Origin: Pseudomonas gingeri
GTDB taxonomy: Bacteria; Pseudomonadota; Gammaproteobacteria; Pseudomonadales; Pseudomonadaceae
NCBI RefSeq assembly: GCF_013385635.1
Contig: NZ_JACAPR010000015.1
Coordinates: forward strand, 62,001 to 126,000
Direction of reading: 5' to 3'
DNA: 64,000 nucleotides
In this document: piece after piece, positions 17,204 through 25,903 of the stretch
Layout: each line of letters begins with the position of its first letter
How positions within the stretch are numbered: position 1 is the first letter of the stretch
The notes under the pieces: generated by a model
The model's database searches: none
What the model was told of the DNA's origin: nothing
The model's input: only the letters and a program-made list of their open reading frames with translations
Position numbers and translations under genes: made by a program

Positions 17204-18499
17204 TTGCCGCGTTCTTCCGCTGTACATTTCAGTCATTTCCTACCTTCTTTACTGTTGTTACTTGCGGGGCTGGCGGCTGCCTACGTCAAGGATCTCAACG
17301 TTTTCTTCACCTCGCTGTTCAACGTCTTGCCGACCCTGGTGCTGTTGCTGGGCGGGGCCTATTGCGCGGTGTATCGACGTCAGCGCGAATTGTTCCTGAT
17401 GCTCACGGTGTATATCGCCTATTTCCTGCTGTCCACGCAGGCTGATTACTACCGCGACCATGGCAAGGTCCGCGAAGACGCCGCAGTGGTTTTCCATCTG
17501 GTCTGCCTGTTGCTGCCGCTGCTGTTCGGTGTGTTCGGTGCCTGGCAGGAACGCACGCATCTGTTCCAGGACATGGTGGCGCGGTTTGCCGTGCTGCTGG
17601 CCGTGGGCAGCGTCGCCCTGGGCTTGGAGCAAAGCTATCCGGACGCCCTGCTCGGCTGGCTGGCGGAGATCCGCTGGCCGGCGTTGCACGGGGCCTGGAT
17701 GAGTCTGATCCAGTTGTCCTACCCGGTCTTCCTGGCGGCATTCCTGCTGTTGGCGGTGCAGTACTGGCGTAGCCCGCGGCCTTTGCACGCGGCCCAGTTG
17801 ATCGGCCTCCTGGGGCTGTTCTGGATGCTGCCCATGACTTTTATCCTGCCGTTCACCCTGAACATCATGTGCAGCCAGGTGATGCTGATGATCGCCGCGG
17901 CGGTGGCCCACGAGGCCTATCAGATGGCGTTCCGCGATGAGCTGACTGGCCTGCCGGGGCGTCGCGCGCTCAACGAGCGCATGCAGCGCCTGGGACGCAA
18001 CTATGTGCTGGCGATGACCGACGTCGACCACTTCAAGAAATTCAACGACACCCACGGCCATGACGTCGGTGACCAGGTGCTGCGCCTGGTGGCGAGCAAG
18101 CTGGCCAAGGTCAGCGGCGGCGGCCGCGCCTACCGTTACGGTGGCGAGGAGTTTGCGGTGGTATTCGCCGGCAAGAGCCTGGAAGAGTGCATGCCGCACC
18201 TGGAGGTGATCCGTGAAGTCATCGCCAACTACAACATCCATCTGCGCAACCCGGAAAATCGCCCGCAGGACGACCAGCAAGGTCGCCAGCGTCGCGCGGG
18301 AAGCGCGGCAACGAGTGTCTCGGTGACGGTCAGTATCGGTGTCGCCGAGCGCCAGCAGGACCAGCGTACCCCGGAAGAAGTGCTCAAGTCCGCCGACCAG
18401 GCGCTCTATGCCGCCAAGGGTGCCGGCCGCAACTGCGTGATGGCCGCGGGGCAGACCTCGCGCCGTGGCGCCATACGCACGGGCGAAGCTGTCGGCTGA
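17204..18499 (+). CDS. Membrane diguanylate cyclase (GGDEF)
   Basis: A 431-residue protein with about seven hydrophobic segments in residues 10-235, then a GGDEF domain (DELTGLPGRRALNERM, DVDHFKKFNDTHGHDVGD, active site YGGEEF). GGEEF is a functional variant, so it probably makes cyclic di-GMP. The product-inhibition I-site RxxD is absent: SGGG occupies that position. The start is TTG 17204, with GGAG 8 nt upstream; a TTG nine codons earlier lacks this. It sits between two acyl-CoA dehydrogenases in the same direction. Confidence 0.87.
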   Translation: MPRSSAVHFSHFLPSLLLLLAGLAAAYVKDLNVFFTSLFNVLPTLVLLLGGAYCAVYRRQRELFLMLTVYIAYFLLSTQADYYRDHGKVREDAAVVFHLVCLLLPLLFGVFGAWQERTHLFQDMVARFAVLLAVGSVALGLEQSYPDALLGWLAEIRWPALHGAWMSLIQLSYPVFLAAFLLLAVQYWRSPRPLHAAQLIGLLGLFWMLPMTFILPFTLNIMCSQVMLMIAAAVAHEAYQMAFRDELTGLPGRRALNERMQRLGRNYVLAMTDVDHFKKFNDTHGHDVGDQVLRLVASKLAKVSGGGRAYRYGGEEFAVVFAGKSLEECMPHLEVIREVIANYNIHLRNPENRPQDDQQGRQRRAGSAATSVSVTVSIGVAERQQDQRTPEEVLKSADQALYAAKGAGRNCVMAAGQTSRRGAIRTGEAVG

Positions 18500-18589
18500 G
18501 TTATGGCGGCGCATTCAGCGACTGGACTGTGATTGTCCGGGGGCGGGGCACGGCAGTAGGTTGAATGATCTGCTGCCGGAGAAACGACC

Positions 18590-20386
18590 ATGCCTGAATA
18601 CAAAGCCCCGCTACGCGACATGCGCTTTCTGCTCGACCATGTCTTCGATTTCCACGCTCATTACGACCGCCTGGGTGCCAGCGATGCCAGTCCCGACATG
18701 GTCGCGGCCATCCTCGAGGAAGGCGCGAAGTTCTGTGAGCAGGTGCTGTCGCCACTGAACCGCTCCGGCGATGAGGAGGGCTGTCACTTCGACAATGGCG
18801 TGGTGACCACGCCGCAGGGTTTCAAGCAGGCCTTTGCCCAGTACGTCGAAGGTGGCTGGCACGGTCTGGCGGCCGATCCGGAATACGGCGGCCAGGGCCT
18901 GCCGCATTCGCTGGGGTTGGTGATCAGCGAGATGATCGGTTCCAGCAACACGTCCTGGGGCATGTATCCCGGGCTGACCCATGGCGCCATGTCGGCGATC
19001 CATGCCCACGGTACCGCTGAACAGAAAAACACCTACCTGAGCAAGCTCACCGCCGGCACCTGGACCGGCACCATGTGCCTGACCGAAGCCCATTGCGGCA
19101 CCGACCTCGGCTTGATCAAGACCCGCGCCGTGCCCCAGGCCGACGGCAGTTATGCGCTGTCCGGCAGCAAGATCTTCATCTCCGCCGGCGAGCACGACAT
19201 GAGCGAGAACATCGTGCACCTGGTGCTGGCCAAGCTGCCGGATGCACCGGCGGGCACCAAGGGCATCTCGCTGTTCATCGTGCCCAAGTTCCTGCCGGAC
19301 GCGGTGGGTGATGCCGGCCCGCGCAATGGCGTGAGCTGCGGTTCGATCGAACACAAGATGGGCATCAAGGCCTCGGCCACCTGCGTGCTGAACTTCGATG
19401 AAGCGAAGGGCTTGCTGATCGGTGAGGCGAACAAGGGGCTCAACTGCATGTTCACCATGATGAACCATGCGCGCCTCGGCACCGGGATGCAGGGCCTGTG
19501 CCTTGGGGAAGCGAGCTTCCAGGGTGCGGTGAAGTATGCCAACGACCGCTTGCAGATGCGTGCGTTGAGCGGACCGAAAGCCCCGGACAAGGTAGCTGAT
19601 CCGATCATCGTGCACCCGGATGTGCGGCGCATGCTGCTGACCATGAAGGCCTTCAACGAGGGCAACCGGGCACTGACCTATTTCACCGCGCAGTGGCTCG
19701 ATATCGCCCACCTCGGGGCGCAGCCTGAGCAGCGCCAGGAAGCCGAGGACCTGTTGGCGTTCCTCACGCCGATCTGCAAGGCCTTCATGACCGAGACCGG
19801 GCTGGAGGTGACCAACCATGGCATGCAGGTGTTTGGCGGCCACGGCTTTATTCGCGAGTGGGGGATGGAGCAACTGGTGCGCGATTGCCGGATTGCGCCG
19901 ATCTATGAAGGCACCAATGGCATCCAGGCGCTGGACCTGCTGGGCCGCAAGGTGCTCGGCAGCCAGGGCAAACTGCTGCGCGGCTTCACCCGGATCGTGC
20001 ACAAATTCTGCGCGGCGAATGCCGGGCATCCCCAACTGCAGAACCATGTGGCGCAGCTCGATGAACTGAACCGGCAATGGGGCGACCTGACGATGCAGGT
20101 CGGCATGGCCGCGATGAAGAACCCCGACGAGGTAGGCGCGGCGGCGCTGGATTACCTGATGTACAGCGGCTACATCATCCTCGCCTACCTATGGTTGCGC
20201 ATGGCGCTGGTCGCCCTGGCACAGCTGGAGGACGGCAGCGGCGACGCGGATTATTGCCAGGGCAAGCTGGCGACCTGCGAGTTCTACTTCAAGCGGCTGC
20301 TGCCGCGTACCGCTGCTCACCGGGCGGCGGTGGAGGCAGGGAGCGATTGCCTGATGCGTTTGCCGGCGGAGTTGTTTGCCCTGTAG
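18590..20386 (+). CDS. Acyl-CoA dehydrogenase, second tandem paralogue
   Basis: A 598-residue FAD-dependent acyl-CoA dehydrogenase of the same architecture as its neighbour at 15150 and clearly a duplicate (shared YKAPLRDMRF, GAKFCEQVL.PLNR, CLTEAHCGTDLG, catalytic YEGTNGIQALDLLGRKVL). It probably handles a different acyl chain length. GAGAAACGACC precedes the ATG. It is 90 bp from the GGDEF gene, so the two may be cotranscribed. Confidence 0.92.
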   Translation: MPEYKAPLRDMRFLLDHVFDFHAHYDRLGASDASPDMVAAILEEGAKFCEQVLSPLNRSGDEEGCHFDNGVVTTPQGFKQAFAQYVEGGWHGLAADPEYGGQGLPHSLGLVISEMIGSSNTSWGMYPGLTHGAMSAIHAHGTAEQKNTYLSKLTAGTWTGTMCLTEAHCGTDLGLIKTRAVPQADGSYALSGSKIFISAGEHDMSENIVHLVLAKLPDAPAGTKGISLFIVPKFLPDAVGDAGPRNGVSCGSIEHKMGIKASATCVLNFDEAKGLLIGEANKGLNCMFTMMNHARLGTGMQGLCLGEASFQGAVKYANDRLQMRALSGPKAPDKVADPIIVHPDVRRMLLTMKAFNEGNRALTYFTAQWLDIAHLGAQPEQRQEAEDLLAFLTPICKAFMTETGLEVTNHGMQVFGGHGFIREWGMEQLVRDCRIAPIYEGTNGIQALDLLGRKVLGSQGKLLRGFTRIVHKFCAANAGHPQLQNHVAQLDELNRQWGDLTMQVGMAAMKNPDEVGAAALDYLMYSGYIILAYLWLRMALVALAQLEDGSGDADYCQGKLATCEFYFKRLLPRTAAHRAAVEAGSDCLMRLPAELFAL

Positions 20387-20409
20387 GCGAGCGGTGGGTC
20401 TTGAGGGCC

Positions 20410-20505
20410 TCATCGCCGGCAAGCCGGCTCACACAGTGTGTGAGTCGATCCTGAACGGTCGCAGGCGGCACCAGACCTGTGGGGTGGCTTGCCAGCGAAG
20501 GCGTC
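20410..20505. repeat. REP pair, degenerate
   Basis: An ATCGCCGGCAAGCCGGCTC unit and a weaker partner (GGTGGCTTGCCAGCGAAGGC) between the second and third dehydrogenases. Confidence 0.65.
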
Positions 20506-20665
20506 CTGACAGGCGCCACATGACTTCAATCCTTGTTCGGTGACCAAAAATAACAAAAACGTCACATCCCGACCCTATGTGTCGCAAAAGTTGTTCGGGT
20601 ACACTCAAACCTTCGGAAATCGGCCCCGCGTGGGCCGTATCGTTTTAGATCCTGCGAGGTTTGCC

Positions 20666-22444
20666 ATGGCTGACTACAAAGCGCCCCTGCGCGATATGCG
20701 CTTCGTCCTCAATGAAGTTTTCGAGGTCGCCAATCTCTGGGCCCAGTTGCCTGCCCTGGCCGAGACCGTGGACGCGGAAACCGTCGAGGCGATTCTCGAG
20801 GAAGCCGGCAAGGTCACCGCCAAGAGCATTGCGCCGCTGAGCCGCAGTGGCGACGAAGAGGGCTGCCGCTGGGACAATGGCGCGGTCACCACGCCAGCCG
20901 GTTTTCCCCAGGCCTACCAGACCTATGCCGAAGGTGGCTGGGTCGGTGTCGGCGGCGATCCGGCTTTCGGCGGCATGGGCATGCCCAAGGCCGTCTCGGC
21001 CCAGGTCGAGGAAATGATCAACTCCTCCAGCCTCGCTTTCGGCCTGTACCCGATGCTGACGGCCGGCGCCTGCGTGTCGATCAACACCCACGCCAGCGAA
21101 GAACTCAAGGCGGCCTATCTGCCGAACATGTACGCCGGTGTCTGGGCCGGCTCGATGTGCCTGACCGAGCCTCATGCCGGTACCGACCTGGGGATCATCC
21201 GTACCAAGGCCGAACCGCAGGTCGATGGTTCGTACAAGATCAGTGGTACCAAGATTTTCATCACCGGCGGCGAGCACGACCTGACCGAAAACATCATTCA
21301 CCTGGTCCTGGCCAAGCTGCCGGATGCGCCGGCAGGTCCCAAAGGCATCTCGCTGTTCCTGGTGCCGAAATTCCTGGTCAATACCGATGGCAGCCTCGGC
21401 GCGCGCAATCCAGCGAATTGCGGCTCCATCGAGCACAAGATGGGCATCCAGGCCTCCGCCACCTGCGTGATGAACTTCGACGAAGCCGTGGGCTATCTGA
21501 TCGGCGAGCCGAACAAGGGCCTGGCCGCGATGTTCACCATGATGAATTACGAACGCCTGGGTGTCGGCATCCAGGGTCTGGCCTCGGGTGAGCGTTCCTA
21601 CCAGAACGCGGTCGAGTATGCCCGTGACCGCCTGCAAAGCCGTTCGCCGAGCGGGCCCAAGGCCAAGGATAAAGTGGCCGACCCGATCATCGTTCATCCT
21701 GATGTACGGCGCATGTTGTTGACCATGAAGGCGGCAAACGAAGGCGGCCGGGCGTTCTCCACCTATGTGGCGATGCAACTGGATACCGCCAAGTTCAGCG
21801 AAGACGCGGCGACCCGCAAGCGTGCCGATGAGCTGGTGGCCTTGCTGACGCCGGTGGCCAAGGCGTTCCTCACCGACCTGGGTCTGGAAACCACGGTGCA
21901 CGGCCAGCAGATCTTCGGTGGTCACGGCTATATCCGCGAGTGGGGCCAGGAGCAACTGGTGCGTGATGTGCGCATCACGCAAATCTACGAGGGCACCAAC
22001 GGTATCCAGGCCCTCGACCTGGTCGGGCGCAAGATCGTCGGCAGCGGTGGGGCCTACTACCGGCTGTTTGCCGAGGAAATACGCCATTTCATCGACACCG
22101 CGAGCGCTGACCTGAACGAGTTCACCCAGCCCCTGGCGGCGGCGGTGGACAACCTCGATGAACTGACGGCCTGGGTGCTGGATCGCTCCCGGACCAACCC
22201 GGACGAGATCGGTGCGGCATCAGTCGAATACCTGCAAGCCTTTGGCTATACCGCCTATGCCTACATGTGGGCGCTGATGGCCAAGGCGGCCTTGGGCAAG
22301 GAGACCGAGGAGACGTTCTACGCGAGCAAAATGGGCACCGCGCGGTTCTATTTCGCACGCCTGTTGCCGCGTATTCACTCGCTGACAGCGTCAGTGAAAG
22401 CGGGCAGCGAATCGCTGTTCCTGCTGGATGCCGAGCAGTTCTGA
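20666..22444 (+). CDS. Acyl-CoA dehydrogenase, third tandem paralogue (FadE2-type)
   Basis: A 592-residue acyl-CoA dehydrogenase starting MADYKAPLRDMRFVLNEVFE. It keeps the flavin-site CLTEPHAGTDLG and the catalytic Glu in YEGTNGIQALDLVGRK. It is more diverged than the first two: SIAPLSRSGDEEGC replaces the APLNR motif and the region after the active site differs. By position it corresponds to PA0508. Translation should begin at ATG 20666; the in-frame extension to 20540 is intergenic sequence containing its promoter. Confidence 0.93.
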   Translation: MADYKAPLRDMRFVLNEVFEVANLWAQLPALAETVDAETVEAILEEAGKVTAKSIAPLSRSGDEEGCRWDNGAVTTPAGFPQAYQTYAEGGWVGVGGDPAFGGMGMPKAVSAQVEEMINSSSLAFGLYPMLTAGACVSINTHASEELKAAYLPNMYAGVWAGSMCLTEPHAGTDLGIIRTKAEPQVDGSYKISGTKIFITGGEHDLTENIIHLVLAKLPDAPAGPKGISLFLVPKFLVNTDGSLGARNPANCGSIEHKMGIQASATCVMNFDEAVGYLIGEPNKGLAAMFTMMNYERLGVGIQGLASGERSYQNAVEYARDRLQSRSPSGPKAKDKVADPIIVHPDVRRMLLTMKAANEGGRAFSTYVAMQLDTAKFSEDAATRKRADELVALLTPVAKAFLTDLGLETTVHGQQIFGGHGYIREWGQEQLVRDVRITQIYEGTNGIQALDLVGRKIVGSGGAYYRLFAEEIRHFIDTASADLNEFTQPLAAAVDNLDELTAWVLDRSRTNPDEIGAASVEYLQAFGYTAYAYMWALMAKAALGKETEETFYASKMGTARFYFARLLPRIHSLTASVKAGSESLFLLDAEQF

Positions 22445-22458
22445 CGCTTCGTTTTTCG

Positions 22459-22476
22459 CGTAAGCATTTGCTTACA
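22459..22476 (+). promoter_or_regulatory. GacA upstream activating sequence
   Basis: CGTAAG-CATTTG-CTTACA matches the GacA binding palindrome TGTAAG-N6-CTTACA with one mismatch in the left arm. It lies about 70 bp before the predicted start of the downstream sRNA, the distance seen for rsmX, rsmY and rsmZ genes. Confidence 0.9.
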
Positions 22477-22531
22477 TAACGTGCTGCTGTTTACCCATAT
22501 CGCCGGATTGGATCCAGGGTTAACCTACAAA

Positions 22532-22656
22532 TCAAGGACGTCGAGCAGGAAGCTCAAAAGCAACAACAGGGACACGTAGGATTCCGCCAGGATGGTGGAG
22601 AGAAAGGGATGTCAGGGAAACAGTCTGCAAAGCCCCGCTTCGGCGGGGTTTTCTTT
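22532..22656 (+). ncRNA. rsmY: RsmY small regulatory RNA
   Basis: About 125 nt with eight GGA triplets, at 22536, 22548, 22570, 22579, 22590, 22597, 22607 and 22616. Two lie in clear hairpin loops: GAGC-AGGAA-GCTC (22543-22555) and the CCGCC-AGGAT-GGTGG hairpin (about 22584-22598). It ends in a rho-independent terminator. These are the marks of an RNA that titrates RsmA/RsmE and so relieves translational repression under GacS/GacA. The next genes, a convergent LysR regulator and a class III aminotransferase, match the P. aeruginosa rsmY neighbourhood, so I call it rsmY rather than rsmX/Z. Promoter -10 is probably TAACCT at 22521. Confidence 0.9.
22629..22656 (+). terminator. rsmY terminator
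   Basis: GCCCCGC-TTCG-GCGGGG with a UUCG-type tetraloop, followed by TTTTCTTTT, forms the 3' end of the sRNA. Confidence 0.92.
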
Positions 22657-22676
22657 TGCCCGCGAAAAAGTTTTCC

Positions 22677-23606
22677 TCAGCTCAGGCCTTCGAGCCCCGT
22701 CGCTCCCGACAGATGCCCGCCCGGGCTGTGTGTCACGTCCTCCAGCATAGTGCGCAGTAATTCCAGTGTGGCTTGTTGCCGCTGTACATCCCGGCACACC
22801 AGACCGACCTTCAGTAGCACCCGCGGTTCGGTCAGCGGCTTCCAGAGCAGTGCCTGATCGTCGTGTTCGTCCCGCGAGCGACCGGGCAGCACGGTCGCCA
22901 GGCGCGTGTGCGGCAGGCTGTCGAGAATCCCCGCCATGGTGTTCAGCTCGGCCTGCACTTGCGGTCGACGGCCCAGGTTGGCTAGCTGTGCCTGCCAGAT
23001 CTGTCGGACCTGGAACTCTTCGCCGAGCAACAGCATCGGCAGTTCCGCCGCCTGGCTGACGGAGACCTTCTTGAATTCACGCAGCGGGTGGTCGGCGGGG
23101 ATCACCAGTTGCAGTTCATCTTCATACAGCGGCAGGCCGTGCAGACCCGGCTGGCGCGGTGGCAGATAACTGATGCCGATATCCAGCGAACCGTTGAGCA
23201 GGCGCCTTTCGATTTCCATGCCGGTCAATTCGTAGATCTGCACCACCAGGTGAGGCTGGGCCTTGCGCACCCGCTCGAGCATCTGCGGCACCAGGCTGGT
23301 ATGCACGGTCTGCAGAACGCCGATGGCGATGGTGCGCAGGGCCTGGCCCTGGAAGTTGCGCAGGGCATCGCGGGCCCGTTGCATGCCGTCCAGCAACGGC
23401 AAGGCGTGGTTGTACAGGGTATGGGCCGCCAGGGTGGGCAACAGACGTTTACTGCTGCGCTCGAACAGGCTGACATCCAGGTGGTGTTCCAGATGGCGTA
23501 TCTGCTGCGACAGGGCCGGCTGGGAGATCGACAGTCGTTCGGCGGCGCGCCCGACATGCCCTTCTTCATACACCGCGACGAAATAACGCAGTTGCTTGAA
23601 ATCCAT
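22677..23606 (-). CDS. LysR-family transcriptional regulator
   Basis: A 309-residue LTTR with an N-terminal winged helix (MDFKQLRYFVAVYEEGHVGRAAERLSISQPALSQQIR) and a C-terminal effector-binding domain (DIGISYLPPRQPGL, ELPMLLLGEEFQVR). The domain resembles the CynR/CysB-like subgroup but the effector is unknown. It is divergent from the class III aminotransferase gene and shares the intergenic region, so that gene is its likely target. It is convergent with rsmY. Confidence 0.88.
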   Translation of the reverse strand: MDFKQLRYFVAVYEEGHVGRAAERLSISQPALSQQIRHLEHHLDVSLFERSSKRLLPTLAAHTLYNHALPLLDGMQRARDALRNFQGQALRTIAIGVLQTVHTSLVPQMLERVRKAQPHLVVQIYELTGMEIERRLLNGSLDIGISYLPPRQPGLHGLPLYEDELQLVIPADHPLREFKKVSVSQAAELPMLLLGEEFQVRQIWQAQLANLGRRPQVQAELNTMAGILDSLPHTRLATVLPGRSRDEHDDQALLWKPLTEPRVLLKVGLVCRDVQRQQATLELLRTMLEDVTHSPGGHLSGATGLEGLS

Positions 23607-23616
23607 AAGCAGAACT

Positions 23617-23634
23617 TATCGAAAGTGTTCGAAA
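23617..23634. promoter_or_regulatory. Candidate LysR operator
   Basis: The near-palindrome TATCGAA-agtg-TTCGAAA lies in the 104-bp region between the divergent LysR gene and the aminotransferase gene, 11 bp before the regulator's own start. This is the usual place for an LTTR site. Confidence 0.35.
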
Positions 23635-23710
23635 ATCGAAATGGCCGTGAACGCCGGAGAGGCCTAGTCTAACCCCAATTCACAAGGCTTACAGGGCCAG
23701 AGAGCTGCGC

Positions 23711-24994
23711 ATGAATCTGTTCAAACTGCGTCGGCCGCAGCCGAGCCTGGATGATCTGACCGCCGACTTCCGGACTTCTCCTCGGCATGACAAAGCACCC
23801 AGTGAATACCTGATGCCGGCGATTGAGCGGCCGAGCCCGGTGTTTGTCCGTGGCCAGGGCTCATGGTTGTGGGACAGCGAGGATCGCGCCTACCTGGATT
23901 TCAGCCAGGGCGGCGGGACCAACAGTCTCGGTCACAGCCCCGGCGTACTGGCCCGGGCTCTCGCTGACCAAGCCCATGGGTTGATCAATGCCGGTGCGGG
24001 TTTTCATAACCCGGCACAATCGAAGCTGGCTGATCGCCTGTGTCGCGGCACCCGCAGTGACCAGGCGTACTTTCTCAACAGCGGCTCCGAAGCCTGTGAG
24101 GCAGCGATCAAGCTGGCGCGCAAGTGGGGCCAACTGCATCGCGGCGGTGCCTACCGGATCATCACGGCGGGCAACGCCTGTCATGGTCGCAGTTTCGGGG
24201 CGATGTCGGCGTCCGGGCAGGATTGCTTCGGCAACCGTTTCGAACCGCAGTTGCCGGGGTTCAGCCAGGTGCCATTCAATGACCTGCCGGCGCTGCACGC
24301 GGCGGTCGATGCCAAGACCGTGGCGATCATGCTCGAACCGATCCAGAGCGCGGCTGGGGTCACGCCAGCCACGCAGGAGTATCTCAAGGGTGTGGAGCGC
24401 CTGTGCCGGGAGCTGGGCATCCTGCTGATCTTCGATGAGGTCCAGACCGGGATGGGGCGTTGCGCCAGTCTGCTGGCCGAACAACTCTATGACGTGCAGG
24501 CCGACATCATCGCGCTGGGCAAGGGGCTGGGCGGTGGCGCACCGTTGTCCGCCTTGCTGGCCCGAGGCAAGGCTTGCTGTTTCGAGTCCGGTGAAATCGG
24601 CGGTAGCCATCATGGCAATGCCTTGATGAGCGCGGCCGGCCTGGCGGTGGTCGACACTCTGCTCGAAGGCGGTTTCTTCGCCGACGTGGCCGATCGGGGG
24701 CAGTACCTGCAACAGGGCCTGAGTCGCCTGGCCCGGCGTTACGACCATGGTGAACTGCGCGGTGCCGGACTGCTCTGGGGACTGACCTTGAGCGATGATT
24801 CGGCGGACGCGGTGGTCAAGGCTGCCCGGCATGAAGGTTTGTTGCTGGATGCGCCGACCTCGGGCTGCTTGCGTTTTTCCCCGGCCCTGACTGTCAGCCA
24901 GGGCGCTATCGACGAGATGCTGCTACGGCTGGCCCGCGCATTCTCCCGGGTGCGTACCGCCCAGGTGCAATGCCGCAAGGGTATTGCCGTCTGA
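23711..24994 (+). CDS. Class III aminotransferase (acetylornithine/4-aminobutyrate type)
   Basis: A 427-residue PLP enzyme of the class III (ornithine/GABA) aminotransferase family. The pyridine-stacking motif NSGSEACEAAIKLARKW, the Asp motif LLIFDEVQTGMGR and the PLP lysine in ALGKGLGGGAPLSA are intact. Its substrate cannot be fixed from sequence alone. It corresponds by position to P. aeruginosa PA0530. It is probably controlled by the divergent LysR protein and is followed by a strong terminator. Confidence 0.88.
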   Translation: MNLFKLRRPQPSLDDLTADFRTSPRHDKAPSEYLMPAIERPSPVFVRGQGSWLWDSEDRAYLDFSQGGGTNSLGHSPGVLARALADQAHGLINAGAGFHNPAQSKLADRLCRGTRSDQAYFLNSGSEACEAAIKLARKWGQLHRGGAYRIITAGNACHGRSFGAMSASGQDCFGNRFEPQLPGFSQVPFNDLPALHAAVDAKTVAIMLEPIQSAAGVTPATQEYLKGVERLCRELGILLIFDEVQTGMGRCASLLAEQLYDVQADIIALGKGLGGGAPLSALLARGKACCFESGEIGGSHHGNALMSAAGLAVVDTLLEGGFFADVADRGQYLQQGLSRLARRYDHGELRGAGLLWGLTLSDDSADAVVKAARHEGLLLDAPTSGCLRFSPALTVSQGAIDEMLLRLARAFSRVRTAQVQCRKGIAV

Positions 24995-25053
24995 CAGATG
25001 GCGGCGCCCTTTCCTGAACCCATTCCAGAACCGTCTCGCGGTATAACGCGTCG

Positions 25054-25090
25054 CCCTGTGCCTGACTCTTTTGGCACGGGGTGTTTTTTT
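25054..25090 (+). terminator. Rho-independent terminator
   Basis: CCTGTGCC (25055-25062) pairs with GGCACGGG (25073-25080), followed by a run of seven T. It ends the aminotransferase transcript. Confidence 0.85.
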
Positions 25091-25183
25091 GTCGGCGGCA
25101 TTTCAGCCGGGCCATGGCGCACAGCGACGGTGCGGAGGGGCGTTGCCGTTCGGCAGGCAGCGTCACGACGGGTTTGAATTTAT

Positions 25184-25200
25184 ATACCACCCAGTGGTAT
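25184..25200. promoter_or_regulatory. Operator palindrome of the toxin-antitoxin locus
   Basis: ATACCAC-CCA-GTGGTAT is a perfect 7-bp inverted repeat 21 bp before the toxin start and overlapping AT-rich promoter sequence. Type II antitoxins with an HTH usually bind such a site to repress their own operon. Confidence 0.7.
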
Positions 25201-25221
25201 GTTTTATGGAGAAGGATTTCC

Positions 25222-25586
25222 ATGCGATACAGGGTCTTCAAAACCCGGGTTTCGCCACGAGTGCCAGAAAGGCGCACATTGGCGATGCCGAGTTGGTGAT
25301 GGCGATGGGCGATGTGATCAGGGGACAGGGCAGTGACCTGGGGGGAGGGGTCTGGAAAAAGCGCCTGAATGAAAACCGCCATCGATCCATTGTCCTGGCA
25401 CGAGGGCGCGGCTACTGGATCTTCCAGTTCCTGTTCGCCAAAAGCGACCAGGGCAATATCAGCCAGCAGGAGCTTCGGGCGTTCAAGGCATTGGCCAAGG
25501 CCTATGAAGGCCTGGACAGCCAGCAGATTCAGCAACTGCTGGATATGAGAGAGTTTGTGGAGATAGCTTATGAGCAAGACATTTAA
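25222..25586 (+). pseudogene. RelE/HigB-like toxin, apparently frameshifted
   Basis: The family N-terminus MRYRVFKTR is encoded from ATG 25222, which has a good Shine-Dalgarno (AAGGA, 5 nt upstream). The rest (FATSARKAHIGDAEL ... LGGGVWKKRLNE ... YWIFQFLFAKSDQGNI) is in the -1 frame, resuming near 25248-25251. Joined, they give a continuous toxin of about 121 residues, so one base is missing in the CCCGGG tract, or there is a sequence error. An ATG at 25206 opens the second frame with an unrelated N-terminus (126 residues), so a variant protein could still be made. The toxin stop overlaps the antitoxin by 17 nt. Confidence 0.7.
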
Positions 25587-25890
25587 AACCGGGGCACTTG
25601 AGTCGATCCATGAGTCCGCCAGTGCCCTGCATGCCATCGGCGCGATCAGCAAGGCGACCATGCGCGAGTTCGACCAATCCTGCCTGGCGCAGGTGCCGGA
25701 CGAAATGGCTCCGGAACAGATCAAGTTGCTGCGCGAGCGCAATCATGTCAGCCAGCCGGTATTCGCTCGCTACCTGAATACCAGCGCTTCGACGGTCAAG
25801 CAGTGGGAGGCTGGGGACAAGCAACCCGGCGGCATGGCGCTCAAGCTGTTGAGTATCGTGCACAAGCACGGCTTGCAGATACTCGCCTGA
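25570..25890 (+). CDS. HTH antitoxin (HigA/XRE-type)
   Basis: A 106-residue DNA-binding antitoxin. The HTH covers about residues 50-100 (IKLLRERNHVSQPVFARYLN, then STVKQWEAGDKQPG). It follows the toxin gene in the higBA-like order and overlaps it, so the two are translated together. The reading frame is intact although the toxin is probably broken. The Shine-Dalgarno GGAG is 8 nt before the ATG. Confidence 0.88.
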   Translation: MSKTFKTGALESIHESASALHAIGAISKATMREFDQSCLAQVPDEMAPEQIKLLRERNHVSQPVFARYLNTSASTVKQWEAGDKQPGGMALKLLSIVHKHGLQILA

Positions 25891-25903
25891 TCACCGGGGT
25901 ATT

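Noticed and set aside
25222..25250. Programmed -1 frameshifting in the toxin
   Set aside because: The CAAAACCCGGG tract does not form a canonical X-XXY-YYZ heptamer in the right frame, and no stimulatory structure is evident. A deletion is simpler.
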